Assembly (NCBI GenBank): GCA_028015245.1
Contig: CM051372.1
Span: 8,558,991 to 8,622,990, forward strand
DNA length: 64,000 nt
Direction: 5' to 3'
Source: Cardamine occulta
Taxonomy: Eukaryota; Streptophyta; Magnoliopsida; Brassicales; Brassicaceae
A program made the translations under genes and the position numbers. Positions 36,055 to 47,035 of the stretch are shown piece after piece. The notes beneath the pieces are model-generated. The model worked only from the letters and a program-made list of their open reading frames with translations, did not search any database and had not been told where the DNA came from. Position 1 is the stretch's first letter. Each line of letters begins with the position of its first letter.

Positions 36055-39006
36055 TTACTTGGTAATCACGTCCCAACGCCATATAGTTCCGTCCTCACAG
36101 CAAGCAAGAATTGTGCTACAATCCCATGGAAGAAACAGAATATGTCGGAATCCAATGTTTTGGTTTTATTTACAGTAACTATTTGAGTAATAAAATCATG
36201 AAGTTTTCAGTGCATTTGTGAGATAGAAGATGGATTATACCTTCCATTGACGGACATGGCGGTTTGCCTGATTACACACTTTGACTGATTGTGTGATAAC
36301 CTATATTTGGCAACAGACAGAGAATCATGTCAAGACTAAAACAAAGATACCAAAATCAAGCTTAATCAATCGATTAAACATCAAACATCGTATCTGAATC
36401 CGAAACGAACTTACTTTGTAATCAAAACAGGAGGGGAACTTCTTAAATCCCAGACATAAATCTTTCCTTCCTGATTTCCTGATAACCAACCAGCCGAGTA
36501 ATTTGTCACTAAAATGTATAAGATAAGTTAAGTTTATATATATAATGCAGATTTGTAATCTAATGAGCTCTCTGATCACCTATTGCAAGAGAATTGAGAT
36601 GAAAGTCACAAGAAAACTTGATAAACCAGATATCACACATTGGAATCGGGTATTTTAGTAGAACATCTGAAGTACCCTGCAAAATAAAACTAACAATCTG
36701 TAAAATATGTGATCAAAGGAATGATTCTGTTATGTTTGGCGCAAAAAAAAAAATAGAGATCCTAACCTCTCCAGGAGAATTCTCTTTCAGACGTGGTTCC
36801 CACAACAGGATCTCATTGTCCACACTCTGAATCAGATATAGCACACAAGAGTTAATGCTGTAATATTCCACCATATGAAATCTTTTTACCCATCGTTGGA
36901 GTTAACTAACCTTTGAGAGAATATAATCACCAAACCAACGGTTACAATCTACATAATTTGTATGAACTGAAGCTGTGAATACCTACACATACAAGTAATG
37001 TTATTTATTCAAAGGCTATAAATACTTGTAAGTCACAAGACAAGAAAAAACATAAACACTCACAGGGAATTGGACAAATTTGGTGGGGAATTTTGACGGA
37101 TCATCAGTCCACGTGAATGACTTCTCGACATATGTCCAAAACTCTGAAGACAGCCAAAGAATAAGATCATACGAACGAACCAAAAGCCGTTTTTTCTCAA
37201 AAGGTTTTAACAAATGGAAGTTCCTTTCAAATGTGCTCGGTTTTACTCTTACCTTTCATTGACCATATCTTAATAGTGGTGTCCATACCACAACTAGCAA
37301 AACGGTAAATATCAGTGGGATGAAAATCCTACAATTTTCAAGATAAGATGGTTATCCTTAACATTATGTGAAACTAACTGAATCAGATAACTTTTTACTT
37401 CCATATCCATACTATTTAAGGGAATATCAAAACCATATTGGCTCACCACACTTAGAACTTCATAGCGGTGACCTCCAGCTCCAGCAAATATTAGAATACA
37501 TATCCCAGTTTCAACATTCCACAAACGAACAGATTCATCCTGGTCCAATTAAAACGTAAGAGCTCTTAATCATCAACATATAAATGAATGTCAGGACATT
37601 CTAGAAAACAAAAGAAAGACAAGAGAGATACCTTGCTCGCGGTAATCACAAGTTGAGGTTTCATAAATTGTGTTCTGATTTCGTTCACTGAATCCCCGTG
37701 GCCCACAAGGCTCTGCACATGAGCACAGATTTATACAAAAACGAAATGGAATCATTTTGCTAAGATACATAGAACATTCATTAATTCTTCATGCCCTTCC
37801 AAAGCTTATAAAAATGCAATAATACCTTATGAATCAATTCATTGTTGACGTCAATAACTCGGATTATGCCTTTTACTCCCCCAGCCGCGACAAATGGGTT
37901 CCCATTATCGCCACATGCCCAACTTACAGTGTAAAATGACTCCTCCTTCTGATCTCCAGAGCACATAGACAAACCAAATGAAACTTCACTTTCTTTTCTA
38001 TTTCATGGAAAAGCTAATAAATATATAATATGTATACTTCCTTACATCTTCATCAGCATAGGATTGCAATGCAGAAATGGCGCCATCTTCAAGACAATTG
38101 TACAGAGTAATCTAAATAATAAGAGATGCACCAATGGCGGTAATGAGATTCATAACCCGACTCAGTGAAGGTTAAATGAAAGAAGTCAAGAACCCCTTGG
38201 TTAAAGCTTTTATGGGAAACTTAAGAATATTGTTAACTAGTAACCATATAATCATTCAATTGACAGTTCAACAGAAACAAGGAAAGATAAAAAAAAATTA
38301 CAACTAGTTAAGGAACTACATTCACATTGAGCAACTGAACAATCTTAATGAAGAAAAACTATTAAGAATACTGCATTAGAAAGATGATGAGACATAACAA
38401 AATGTATAAGTCATTTGGTTGCTCCAACATAACCACGCTTCCAAAACGCTTCACTCCAACTAGTTTCAGAAAGTCATTAAAACTTAAGAACGCTTGATCC
38501 TAAAAATTGAAACTTTGCTTGATGCTAGCTAAGTCTGTTCATCTTAGGATTCTTTTTGAAACGGTCATTAATGATTATGAAGCGTTTTGGAAACTTAATA
38601 ACCAAAAAGTCACTAAAACGCTTCATAATCATTAATGACCGTTTCAAAAAGAATCCTAAGATGAACAGACTTAGCTAACATCAAGCAAAGTTCCAATTTC
38701 TGAATCTCAAGGCTACAAATCAAAATCCAAAATCAAACACTAAAACTAAAGGTCCTATTGGGGGCAATCAAAACCTAACCAGACCTAGAATCGAAACCTT
38801 AAATCCAGTTCCAAAGAAGATATTTTTACCCGATTTCCACCAGCGGTGACGAAAACATTGAAGAAGCGAGAATCAAGGAAGTTGAAAAGAACAGCATACA
38901 AAGGTTTCTTCCCTTCTTGAATCCTATTCGTCACTTTGTAAGATTTCTTGTTCGAAGGAGTCAAAGACCCAATCTGAGACTCGGTCCCTATAGATATCTT
39001 CGACAT
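36055..39006 (-). CDS. FIE: Polycomb WD40 protein FIE (Esc/EED homologue)
   Basis: Core subunit of Polycomb repressive complex 2, supporting H3K27 trimethylation; it represses endosperm development before fertilisation. Thirteen exons were traced: 39006-38830, 38111-38046, 37948-37826, 37712-37632, 37539-37447, 37328-37253, 37143-37064, 36982-36911, 36826-36767, 36676-36580, 36478-36415, 36300-36241, 36115-36055. They total 1110 nt, 369 aa, the length known for A. thaliana FIE. WD40 blades show VKGIIRVIDV, ASKDESVRLWNVETG, FASCGMDTTIKIWSM, SVDNEILLWEP, GNQEGKIYVWDL and CEDGTIWRWDV. The N-terminus (MSKISIGTESQIGSLTPSNK) differs from A. thaliana at several sites. All splice sites and the frame are intact. 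Intron 1 (718 bp) carries a large hairpin. Confidence 0.96.
38505..38698. repeat. 84-bp near-perfect hairpin in FIE intron 1
   Basis: The arms 38505-38588 and 38615-38698 are reverse complements over 84 bp with only about two mismatches, separated by a 26-nt loop. Transcribed with FIE it would form a long double-stranded stem. A partial third copy of the AAAACGCTTC end lies near 38437, suggesting local duplication. The flanks show no clear target-site duplication, and the arms have no transposon terminus I recognise. Confidence 0.93.
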
Positions 39007-39843
39007 TAGGAATTTCCAAAATCTCTCTGAGACAATACTCTTGTCTAAGCTCACACCAGTCTTATGCAACAACTAAGTCTTTTGTAAGTTTACACAGTTA
39101 CGGACTAACCAAAACTACTGTAACCGTAGATTTGAGTTTTGACCAGGCGACAAAAACAATTCTGAGCTGACACAACTAGCTTTAAGAAAGAATAGTCTAG
39201 AGCTAGAGCTAAATTTGGCAAGGAAATCTAAATTAATTAACTCTTTTTTCTTAGAAATTCTTGATCTCAATTATCATATTTATAACGAAGAATTAAAAAT
39301 AATAGACTCTTTGATCAACACGATCGAAATTACCTATTTGTCTTTTAAAAAATATGTACTATAGATAATATCGAAATTGAAGCTGTAATGAAATATAATT
39401 TGTTTTAACAAAAAAGAAAATTGAAAAACATAATTTGTAATTGATATCATCGAAATTGACCACTCAACTACCTACGGCTAAGTTTTAATTAAAATGGTTG
39501 AATGGAAACTACTCTAAATTACATGTTAGCCTATGGTAATTTGTACTGTGTGTAATCATGATAATAATTTTTTCGTTAGAAATCATTTTAGAATATTTTC
39601 TTTAAAGTAATTTTTATTTCTAAGAAAGAACAACATAGTGTAATGAGATTAAAGTCACACATCAAATGGGTATTAGTTTCATAAAATACATATATATATT
39701 TACAATGTGTATCATTATTTTTTGAGAATTTGCACCATATACTAATGAAAACAAAATTGGCAAAATTGTAAATAATGACAAAATAAATTTTCCAAAAAGT
39801 GATGAAAAATGTCTCTTTTGTTAACGGTTATTAATTACTACTA
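39007..39843. other. Proximal upstream region of FIE
   Basis: AT-rich DNA directly upstream of the FIE start on the minus strand, presumably containing its leader and core promoter. I see no independent gene or element. Confidence 0.45.
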
Positions 39844-40580
39844 CATATATTCGAAGAAAACGTTTCTCGCTTGTAACGGTCGTTCATTATTTATTTTTGA
39901 TATATATTCGAGATAAACGTTTATCTCTTGTAACAATCGTTCATTATTTATTTATTATAATATATACTTGAAGAACACGTTTCTCTCTTGTAACGTTCGT
40001 TCATTACTTATTTCTGACATATACTCGACAGACACATTTCTCTCTTGTAACACTTGTTCATTACTTATCTCTGACATATACTCGAGAAAAACGTGTCTCC
40101 ATTGTAACATTCGTTCATTACTTATTTCTGACATATACTCGAGAAACATGTTTATCTCTTATAAGACTCATTCATTACTTATTTATGACATATACTCGAG
40201 GAACATGTTTATCTTTTGTAACGCTCGTTCATTGCTTATCTCTAACATATACTCGAGGAACACGTTTCTCTCTTGTAAAGCTTGTTTATTACTTATTTCT
40301 GACAAATACTCGAGGGACACGTTTCTCTCTTGTAACGCTCGTTCATTACTTATTTCTGATATATACTCGAGAGAAATGTTTATCTCTTGAAATGGTCGTT
40401 CATTACTTATTTATGACATAAATTTAAGGAACATGTTTCTCTCTTGTAATGTTCGTTCATTATTTATTTTTTATGTATATTCGAGAAAAAAGTTTTTTTT
40501 TTGTAATGTTCGTTCATTACTTATTTTTGACATATACTCGAGAAAAATGTTTCTCTTTTGTAACGCTTGTTTATTATTAA
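39844..40580 (+). repeat. Minisatellite: about 13 tandem copies of a ~59-bp unit
   Basis: The unit runs from a TATACTCGAG motif through ACGTTTCTCTCTTGTAACG and TTCGTTCATTACTTATTT to TGACA. Copies start near 39845, 39904, 39964, 40020, 40078, 40135, 40194, 40248, 40309, 40367, 40425, 40479 and 40537. Inner copies are more alike than the edges, as expected for unequal exchange. Frames of up to 140 codons across the array are a by-product, because the unit is nearly a multiple of three and lacks stops in two frames. The array lies 0.84-1.57 kb upstream of the FIE start codon. Confidence 0.93.
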
Positions 40581-42980
40581 TTGGTGACGTGTCTCACTTG
40601 ATATAACAATACCTACAAATTGTAAAGCAACTAGATTTTTCCCTTGAATAAAATTCAAAGGAGAAGACAATTGTCCTCAGAGACCATCATTTGGATTTTG
40701 TCAAAGCAGAACGACAGAAACTATAATCTCATACACAACTAATACAACTCCACAAGAACCGGCCACTGCGAATACTAATGCAACCATCATGTCAATAGAA
40801 ACAACAGCCCTGGCCCAATATAATTGGGGGCCTTATGGCATTTTATTTTTGGACCTTTTAGTAAAGAACATGTGAAAATTTTAAATATTTGGGCCTCTTA
40901 AAAAAATAATTTAGGCTTGAAAAAACAAATCAAAGTAAAAAAAATTGAAAGTTTTAAATACTTGGACCTAATTTTTTTTAAGGGTTTTAAAAATAAATCT
41001 AAATGTTTTTGAAGTTTTGGACCTATTTTTATTTAATTTCCTTTTTAAAGCATGTCTTTACAAATTTTTTTTTTATAGAACTGGCTTAGTGGCTAGGGGT
41101 CTATGGACCGTCGCATTTATGTTATATTCATTTGGGTCGGATCTGAGTACCAATAGCATCATTAGGGAGAAATGAGAGAAACTGATTGTGATTATATATA
41201 TAGCATTACAATTGGAGATTATTTTTAGATTGAAACGGTGTAAGCAATTTTTCATTACCAATGTTTCAGTCAATTTTATAGAATGCTTTTTGGCAAAAGT
41301 TTAATAGTTTAAAATATTTGGGAATATTTTTTGATGGCCAACAAGATTACGACATCGACAACAACATCTGTCGGAATCTATCTAACCTATCATAAAATCA
41401 GTATGTGGTGAGTCCCAACACCGAACACACATTAAAAAATAATATACTTTTTCCCGAGTCCTAGGAGCTCATCATCGCAGCCTCTCAATTAACTAAAAAC
41501 AGTTGTTATAACTTGCATAATTCTTCATACGTGCTGACCAAGCATGAAACTCATTTTGTATGGAATAGTACACTCACCTCTCACACACGAGACATGTTCT
41601 CTCGAAAAACATGACACTTAGCACTATGTATCATGTTTTTCTGATCATCCCTAACCAAAATCTCCGGCTTGCATTCAATTGTACCAGTCTCCTGGAGTGC
41701 TTCAACCCTCTTTGGAAGGATCACTTCGACTTTTTAAGCTCACCTAAACATCATATTGGAGAGAAATGATCGCTTCTAGAAATTGTCCAAAACTCGACTC
41801 TCTTTTTCTCTTTATGATTTTTGGCTCTTCATCTATTCTAAATTAATTATTGAAGAGATTTTGGGAGAAGAAATCCTTTTTTTTTGGTTCTAAAATCCAT
41901 GATGGACGTATTACAATTTAAGAAACGCTTTCCAACATCCGAAAACCGACGATTAGTATCAAATCCCTACTTGACAAGAAGTTGAGTTGAGTTCATATCT
42001 TTCAACGATTGAACCGCCTATCTATATAACTATATTCACCAAAAATTGAACAACAACGACTTTCTCCAATAAGCAATCCTCTTTTCACAAAATTTAAGTT
42101 CCAATAGATACCAAAAATATGCCATGAATAACAACTCAATAGTTTCTTCTTTAAAATTATGACTTTTGTACTAGCTCTACCAATTTATATTCTAAATATA
42201 TTAGAAAAAATTTAAACTATACAAATAAGAAAAGACTATAAATTTCAAATATTGCGTCTATATAAGAAAATATAGAATACACGCTACATACATAAACTAA
42301 AATAAGTAAAAAAGAAATTCGGATAAGAAATGAATGTATTACTCAGCAATTCCATATAGAAAAGATCACACTACAACTATAAATCAATCTAACTTTTTAT
42401 CATCAAATTCCCTACAAAGTTTTCGAACATAAATATTTAAGGAAAAAGAGTCTCTTTTTGTAAGTTCTAATCTACCTCTCAGTCTTCTCATGCTATTTCC
42501 ATGGTTGGTCTTAAATAAAATTTACCATTTTTTTTTTGTTAAAGGGTTTTCATTGAAATTTTACCGTTTTTTATATTTAATGTCTTTTTTTCAAAATTAA
42601 GCTCGATTTGTCATGTAGCAATCATGATTTGACGATAATCACATTTCTCATGCCTTATTGTTGCTCTCTAAATACGTGCGTATAGATATAAATATATGTT
42701 TGTGTGCATATATATGAACCAAAGCAACACACGATCTCTACAAGGTTAAAGGATCGATTAGTTTCAGATCTGAAAAAATAAAAACTACAGTTTGTGGATC
42801 GAGTTGCATAATCTCTGTAAGTGTTTTCAACACATATCGTGCATGGCAATTTTATATTTTACGTTGTTGCTTATAAATCATCTCAGAAGATGTTTTTGTT
42901 AATTCTAATTCACATAAACACTGTCTAAAAATTTGGTGTGTGTGTTTTTAATGATTTTCTTCAAATTTTCTATAGCGAAA
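40581..42980. other. Repeat-like intergenic DNA upstream of GATA29
   Basis: No gene is seen. 40800-41060 contains several degenerate TTGGGCC/TTGGACC-type lines and a GGCC...GGCC inverted motif, as in decayed DNA transposons. 41370-41900 is less AT-rich and looks like an old repeat fragment (GGTGAGTCCCAACA, CTCACCTCTCACACACGAG), possibly a worn retroelement piece, but I cannot name it. The last ~250 bp should hold the GATA29 promoter and leader. Confidence 0.45.
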
Positions 42981-43235
42981 ATGAAGAACGAAATTGACTT
43001 AACACTGAAGTTGGGTTTGCCGAATCCGACTGTTGAAACACCTCTGAGCTTTAACACTCCGGCCAACACTGATCAGGTTTTATTTCATTAATTTATCCAT
43101 TTTTATTTTCATTTTTTTCACTATAATTGATTGATGTGTGCATGAATAAATATGAAAAAACTTCATACAGTATCTGATGAATCAATCATAGATCTATTGA
43201 TACCATCTCTTTTTTCATTGATATACTTTTGAAAC

Positions 43236-43277
<42 letters not shown>

Positions 43278-44527
43278 AAGTTCATGTTTACCACACATCT
43301 CAAATTTATTCATTGAACTATTATTATTCATTAAGGGAGGTGTATTGAATTGAATATTTGGAGATATTTGAGTTTTAATAAATTTTGAGATGATTTGGTG
43401 AAATTTTGGTGAATTAGGAATCTTGCTATTAAATTTTCTAAAACTCACCTTAAAACCATGAGATTTTGAGATTTTGGTCTTTGTATTTTTTAGTAAGAAA
43501 TCTCTTCAAATCTCACTTGAAACTTTTAAATCAAATTCTAATCATGTTTTCAATAACAGTGGATTTGAGTATAAAATTTAAAATCATTAATCCAATAACA
43601 CTGGATTTTAAAAGATATTTTAAAATTCATGTTTCAATAACACATGATTTATCACTAAAACTCAAATCTCTCCAAATACTCAGTCCAATATACCCCTAAA
43701 TCTCAGTTAAAAAAACGCAACCTCATTGTCTTATTAGAGGCAAGAATAATATACTTGGAGTAAAAAAACATTTAAATTCTTATCATCATCTACTTTTAAC
43801 AGTCAATTACTACTTATAGACATTTATTATGTAATTATGCATTAATTACTTACTAATAAATGGAAAATTTCCATTAATGTAACAAACAAAAATAGGTAAC
43901 CAACGTCGACGGCAGCAGCGGAGATAACAAGGACGGCGGCGAGATTCTCAGCTTCCGTCAAAGACTTTTGGGAGAAGGTACAGTGATCGACGACAAAGTG
44001 GACGTCAATACCAGAGTCTACAATTACATCTTCAAACACTTCGCCGGCATCGGAGAGACCTTGAACTTCGCTCCTTTTCCGATGTCTCTGTCTCCACCTC
44101 CGTCACCAAAACCGGCTCCGGTGACTCCCGTCGTGAGTGACTATGTTCGGATTGATGTTCCAGCTAGGAGATCCCGTCGTAACGCTCGGAACGGAGACGC
44201 AAACGCGTCGGGAAGTTCCAGTTCCGGTGGCTACTCCGGCGGAAGGACTAAAGGGCCGAGGAAGTGTACGAACATGTACTGCAATGCACTCACCACTCCT
44301 ATGTGGCGAAGGGGTCCTCTTGGTCCTAAGGTAATTTTGTTTAATTAATTAGTCTCTCCAAAATTTTAACCAATTAATCAGATTTGGATATATTAATTAT
44401 GCTGCTTAGACCAAAAATAAATGGATGTTGATTATCATTTTAATTGGTAAATGTGTTACAGAGTTTATGTAATGCTTGTGGGATCAAGTTCAGGAAGGAT
44501 GAAGACAGGAGATTCAAAAGAAACTGA
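42981..44527 (+). CDS. GATA29: GATA-type zinc finger transcription factor
   Basis: A 198-aa protein from three exons: 42981-43076, 43896-44330, 44462-44527. It opens with MKNEIDLTLKLGLPNP, containing a DLTLKLG stretch that resembles an EAR-type repressor motif (LxLxL). The middle is Pro/Ser-rich, followed by a basic stretch (ARRSRRNARNG). The zinc finger reads C-X4-C-X18-C-X2-C (CTNMYCNAL...SLCNACGIKFRK), not the usual C-X2-C at the first pair. The finger is split by the last intron between GPK and SLCNACG. The C-terminus ends six residues after the finger. By position and finger type it is GATA29 (At3g20750 by memory). Intron 1 hosts an AT microsatellite and a MITE. Confidence 0.9.
43239..43274. 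repeat. (AT)18 microsatellite in GATA29 intron 1
   Basis: A 36-bp pure AT repeat, likely polymorphic in length, about 160 bp into the intron. Confidence 0.95.
43335..43696. mobile_element. PIF/Harbinger-like MITE in GATA29 intron 1
   Basis: A 362-bp non-coding element bounded by TAA on both sides (43332-43334 and 43697-43699). The terminal inverted repeats extend ~40 bp: GGGAGGTGTATTGAATTG at the left and GGGGTATATTGGACTG from the right, followed on both sides by TATTTGGAGA and GATATTTGAGTTTTA-like sequence. TAA/TTA target duplication and G-rich ends fit the PIF/Harbinger superfamily. Confidence 0.8.
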
Positions 44528-44950
44528 GTTATGTATTATTGTATTTGATAATTATAAAAAATTTAAATAAAAAGAGGGCTTCATTGTTAATTAGGCATTG
44601 TATTATGTCTTTGAGACTCTGATAAAGCTCTGTGAGAGGAAAGCTAAAGTTTGGAGACTTAAGTAAATCTAATGAAATGTCGCTCATTTACAAAGCTTAT
44701 AAAATTTATGAGTTTGCGTTTTGCAGTTAACCCTTTTAAGTTTTAACAAACAAAAATTAGATCTATAGAGCTTATATTGTTACAACTTGAATGCTAGCTA
44801 ATACTAAATAATATTAGTGTAGTAATGAAAAATTAAAATTTTGTAAAGTCAATAAGTATTTATGTAAAATTACATGCTGATAAATGTGACTTGATAAATA
44901 ATACAAATGATGATAGTCGCACTGATTTCCTAGATTAAAAAAAACTTGCA

Positions 44951-45267
44951 GAGGTAAATCTATTTTGGATTAAAATTCACTTAAAATTGGTATATTGATA
45001 TAAAAGGAAAATTGATGATACTCGTTTTGACTAAAACAATTTCCAGAAATCTTATATTTATCCTCCAAATATATGTTATTGCAGAAATAACACTTTTAGT
45101 TTCATTTTAACAGTTTAGTTTAAGAAAAAACAATCATTTCTGCAATAACATATATTTGGGGAATAAAAATAACATTAAAAAAATTAGTCAAAACAGGTAT
45201 ACTGAACATTTATTTTATATCAAATATACCATTTTTAATGACTTTTGACCAGAAATGAATTTACCTA
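44951..45267. mobile_element. Long-inverted-repeat element, complete copy
   Basis: About 317 bp whose two halves are inverted copies. Both ends read AGGTAAAT inward, then share GGTATATT, GATATAAAA, GTTTTGACTAA and finally AAATATATGTTATTGCAGAAAT near the centre (44998-45085 against 45148-45235). No coding capacity. It resembles a fold-back MITE with long terminal repeats; the superfamily is not determinable. Confidence 0.75.
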
Positions 45268-45737
45268 TACAAGCTTTTTCTTATAAATTTGACATCTCGC
45301 AAAAAAATTTATATAAATAAACTCAAGAAAAATATTCTAGAGGTCCGAACTATACATTTTGCCTTAAAATTAAACTTACGATCAATGAGAAAAAGAAAAA
45401 TTAGAAAATCAATATCATCTGGAAGATCGAAAAAAGTGGATCATTCGTCAAGAGTCTACATCATTGAGACTTATTCTGCACAATCGAATTTGAAGGTATG
45501 ATAATCTATTTTTTTTTGTTGGAATAGTCTTCATTGCCCAAATTAATACTTATTCTATTTTTGATATGTAACTTTTTCACATATCAAAAACTATAAACTA
45601 AAAATGTTATTTGATATGCAATTTTTTCAAATAATACTTTTAGTTTATTTATTCGCACAAATATAATTTGGTTCATACTTTATCAGACTTCAAATTTTTA
45701 ATTTCCTTCAAATTTATAATTAAAATTTTTGTTTGTA
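45268..45737. other. Spacer between related repeat copies
   Basis: AT-rich sequence with small local palindromes around TTGATATG. An open frame at 45289-45501 is Lys/Arg-rich, starts without an ATG and has no recognisable domain, so I do not call it a gene. Confidence 0.4.
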
Positions 45738-45890
45738 GAGGTAAATACATTTCTGGCCAAAAACCATAAAAATTGGTATATTTGATATAAAAGGAAAATT
45801 GATACTCGTTTTGACTAAATCTTTTTTTCAAAATGTTATTTTTATTCTCCAAATATATGATATTGCAGAAATGTTATTTTTATCTTTTCC
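45738..45890 (+). repeat. Solo half of the same inverted-repeat element
   Basis: A direct copy of the left half of 44951-45267: AGGTAAATACATTTCTGG, then GGTATATTTGATATAAAAGG, CTCGTTTTGACTAAA and TCCAAATATATGATATTG. The opposing half is missing, so this is a truncated relative. Confidence 0.75.
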
Positions 45891-45965
45891 ATAAATGTTA
45901 ATTTTGTTTCCTTTTTCTTTATCATATTTAAATCACAAAGAATGGTTAAAAACTTAAAATCATAT

Positions 45966-46616
45966 AGTTGAATGTCGGAAAGTTTTCATAAAAGCATAAG
46001 TTCGGTATTTCTTAGGACCATAACGGTTAACGGTCTTTTCTTTAGTACAGATTATTTACTTCCCCCTATCGAACCTTATAATTTTATAAACCATACGCAA
46101 AACAGCTAACCCCGAAAACATGCACAAATATTCTCTAAACATGACATGTATAACATTTTCTCCCATATTTATCTTTTTTTTCCGGCATGATTTATCTTTT
46201 ATATAGGGGATCATCTTTTATCGTAAGTTCATTAAAAAAAAAAAGTTTGTTAGCTTCGCAATAATGTAATACTCTTTTACGTAACGTTTTTCTCAAACAC
46301 CAGTGTAGAGAAAAATTGAATACCATTTACATTGATATTAGAGAAAAATGTTACACAAAGGAGTACTATATTATTGCGAAGCTATTAGTCATTTAAAAAA
46401 AAATGAACTTGCGATTAAACATGATCCCCTATATAGTAGACAAAATTATGGGAGAAAATGTCAAATGTGTCGTGTTTAAAAAATATTTGTGCAGGATTTT
46501 GGGGTTAGCTATTAGTTGGGGTTCCACCGATGGAGAGTAGATAACGTGCACTAAGAGCTATCATGGTTCTAAAGAATACCGAAATTATGTTATAAAAAAA
46601 CTCCGACACTCAAGTT
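45966..46616. mobile_element. Long terminal-inverted-repeat element (~650 bp)
   Basis: The arms 45966-46304 and 46331-46616 are inverted relatives over ~300 bp. Shared inward blocks include GTCGG, TTTCGGTATT, ACCAT, CTAACCCC, GCACAAATATT, ATTTTCTCCCATA, TATATAGGGGATCAT, AAGTTCATT and AGCTTCGCAATAAT. The left arm has extra sequence around 46150-46200. Only ~25 bp separate the arms. There is no open frame. Arm length this great is seen in fold-back and Mutator-like non-autonomous elements; a 9-bp target duplication could not be confirmed. Confidence 0.78.
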
Positions 46617-47035
46617 AGAGAAATCTTGAGAAAACTCGAAAGGATTTAAAACAGAGTAAACGACTAAAATTGAGACATATGAACACAATTTTCTTGGACA
46701 ATAAACAGAGTAAACTGCTTTCCGATTTCATTGATCGAGGAGATCTAATGTTATACTCCTACTATAATTAAAGAACAACAATATAGCCATGCGTTAAGGA
46801 GGAAGATAGCCCAAAGTATGCTCTTATAGCACCCTCTTAGACTTGTGTTTAAAAAAAAAACAAAAAACAAAGGCCTCTCTAACTTCCAAAACCTACCATC
46901 AACCAAAATAACACTCCTAACCAGTGACAAAGATATCTGTCTACCTTATAAAAATATGCTTCCTACCAAATTGAAACCATAGGTTATATATGTACCCCAA
47001 AAGGATTAGTTAAGAAAAAAGAAGACTTGGTCAAT

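Noticed and set aside
36055..39006. FIE as a pseudogene because of many short open frames
   Set aside because: Thirteen exons join with correct GT-AG sites into 369 aa with all WD motifs, so the gene is intact.
39968..40390. 140-codon open frame across the tandem array
   Set aside because: It is a direct translation of the 59-bp repeat unit. The protein is just the unit repeated, frames exist on both strands, and there is no promoter or homology.
39844..40580. CRISPR-like array
   Set aside because: Whole ~59-bp units are repeated without unique spacers, and the context is a plant nuclear genome, so this is a minisatellite.
45289..45501. 70-codon Lys/Arg-rich frame between repeat copies
   Set aside because: It does not begin with ATG, is AT-rich low complexity, lies within repeat-derived DNA and shows no domain.
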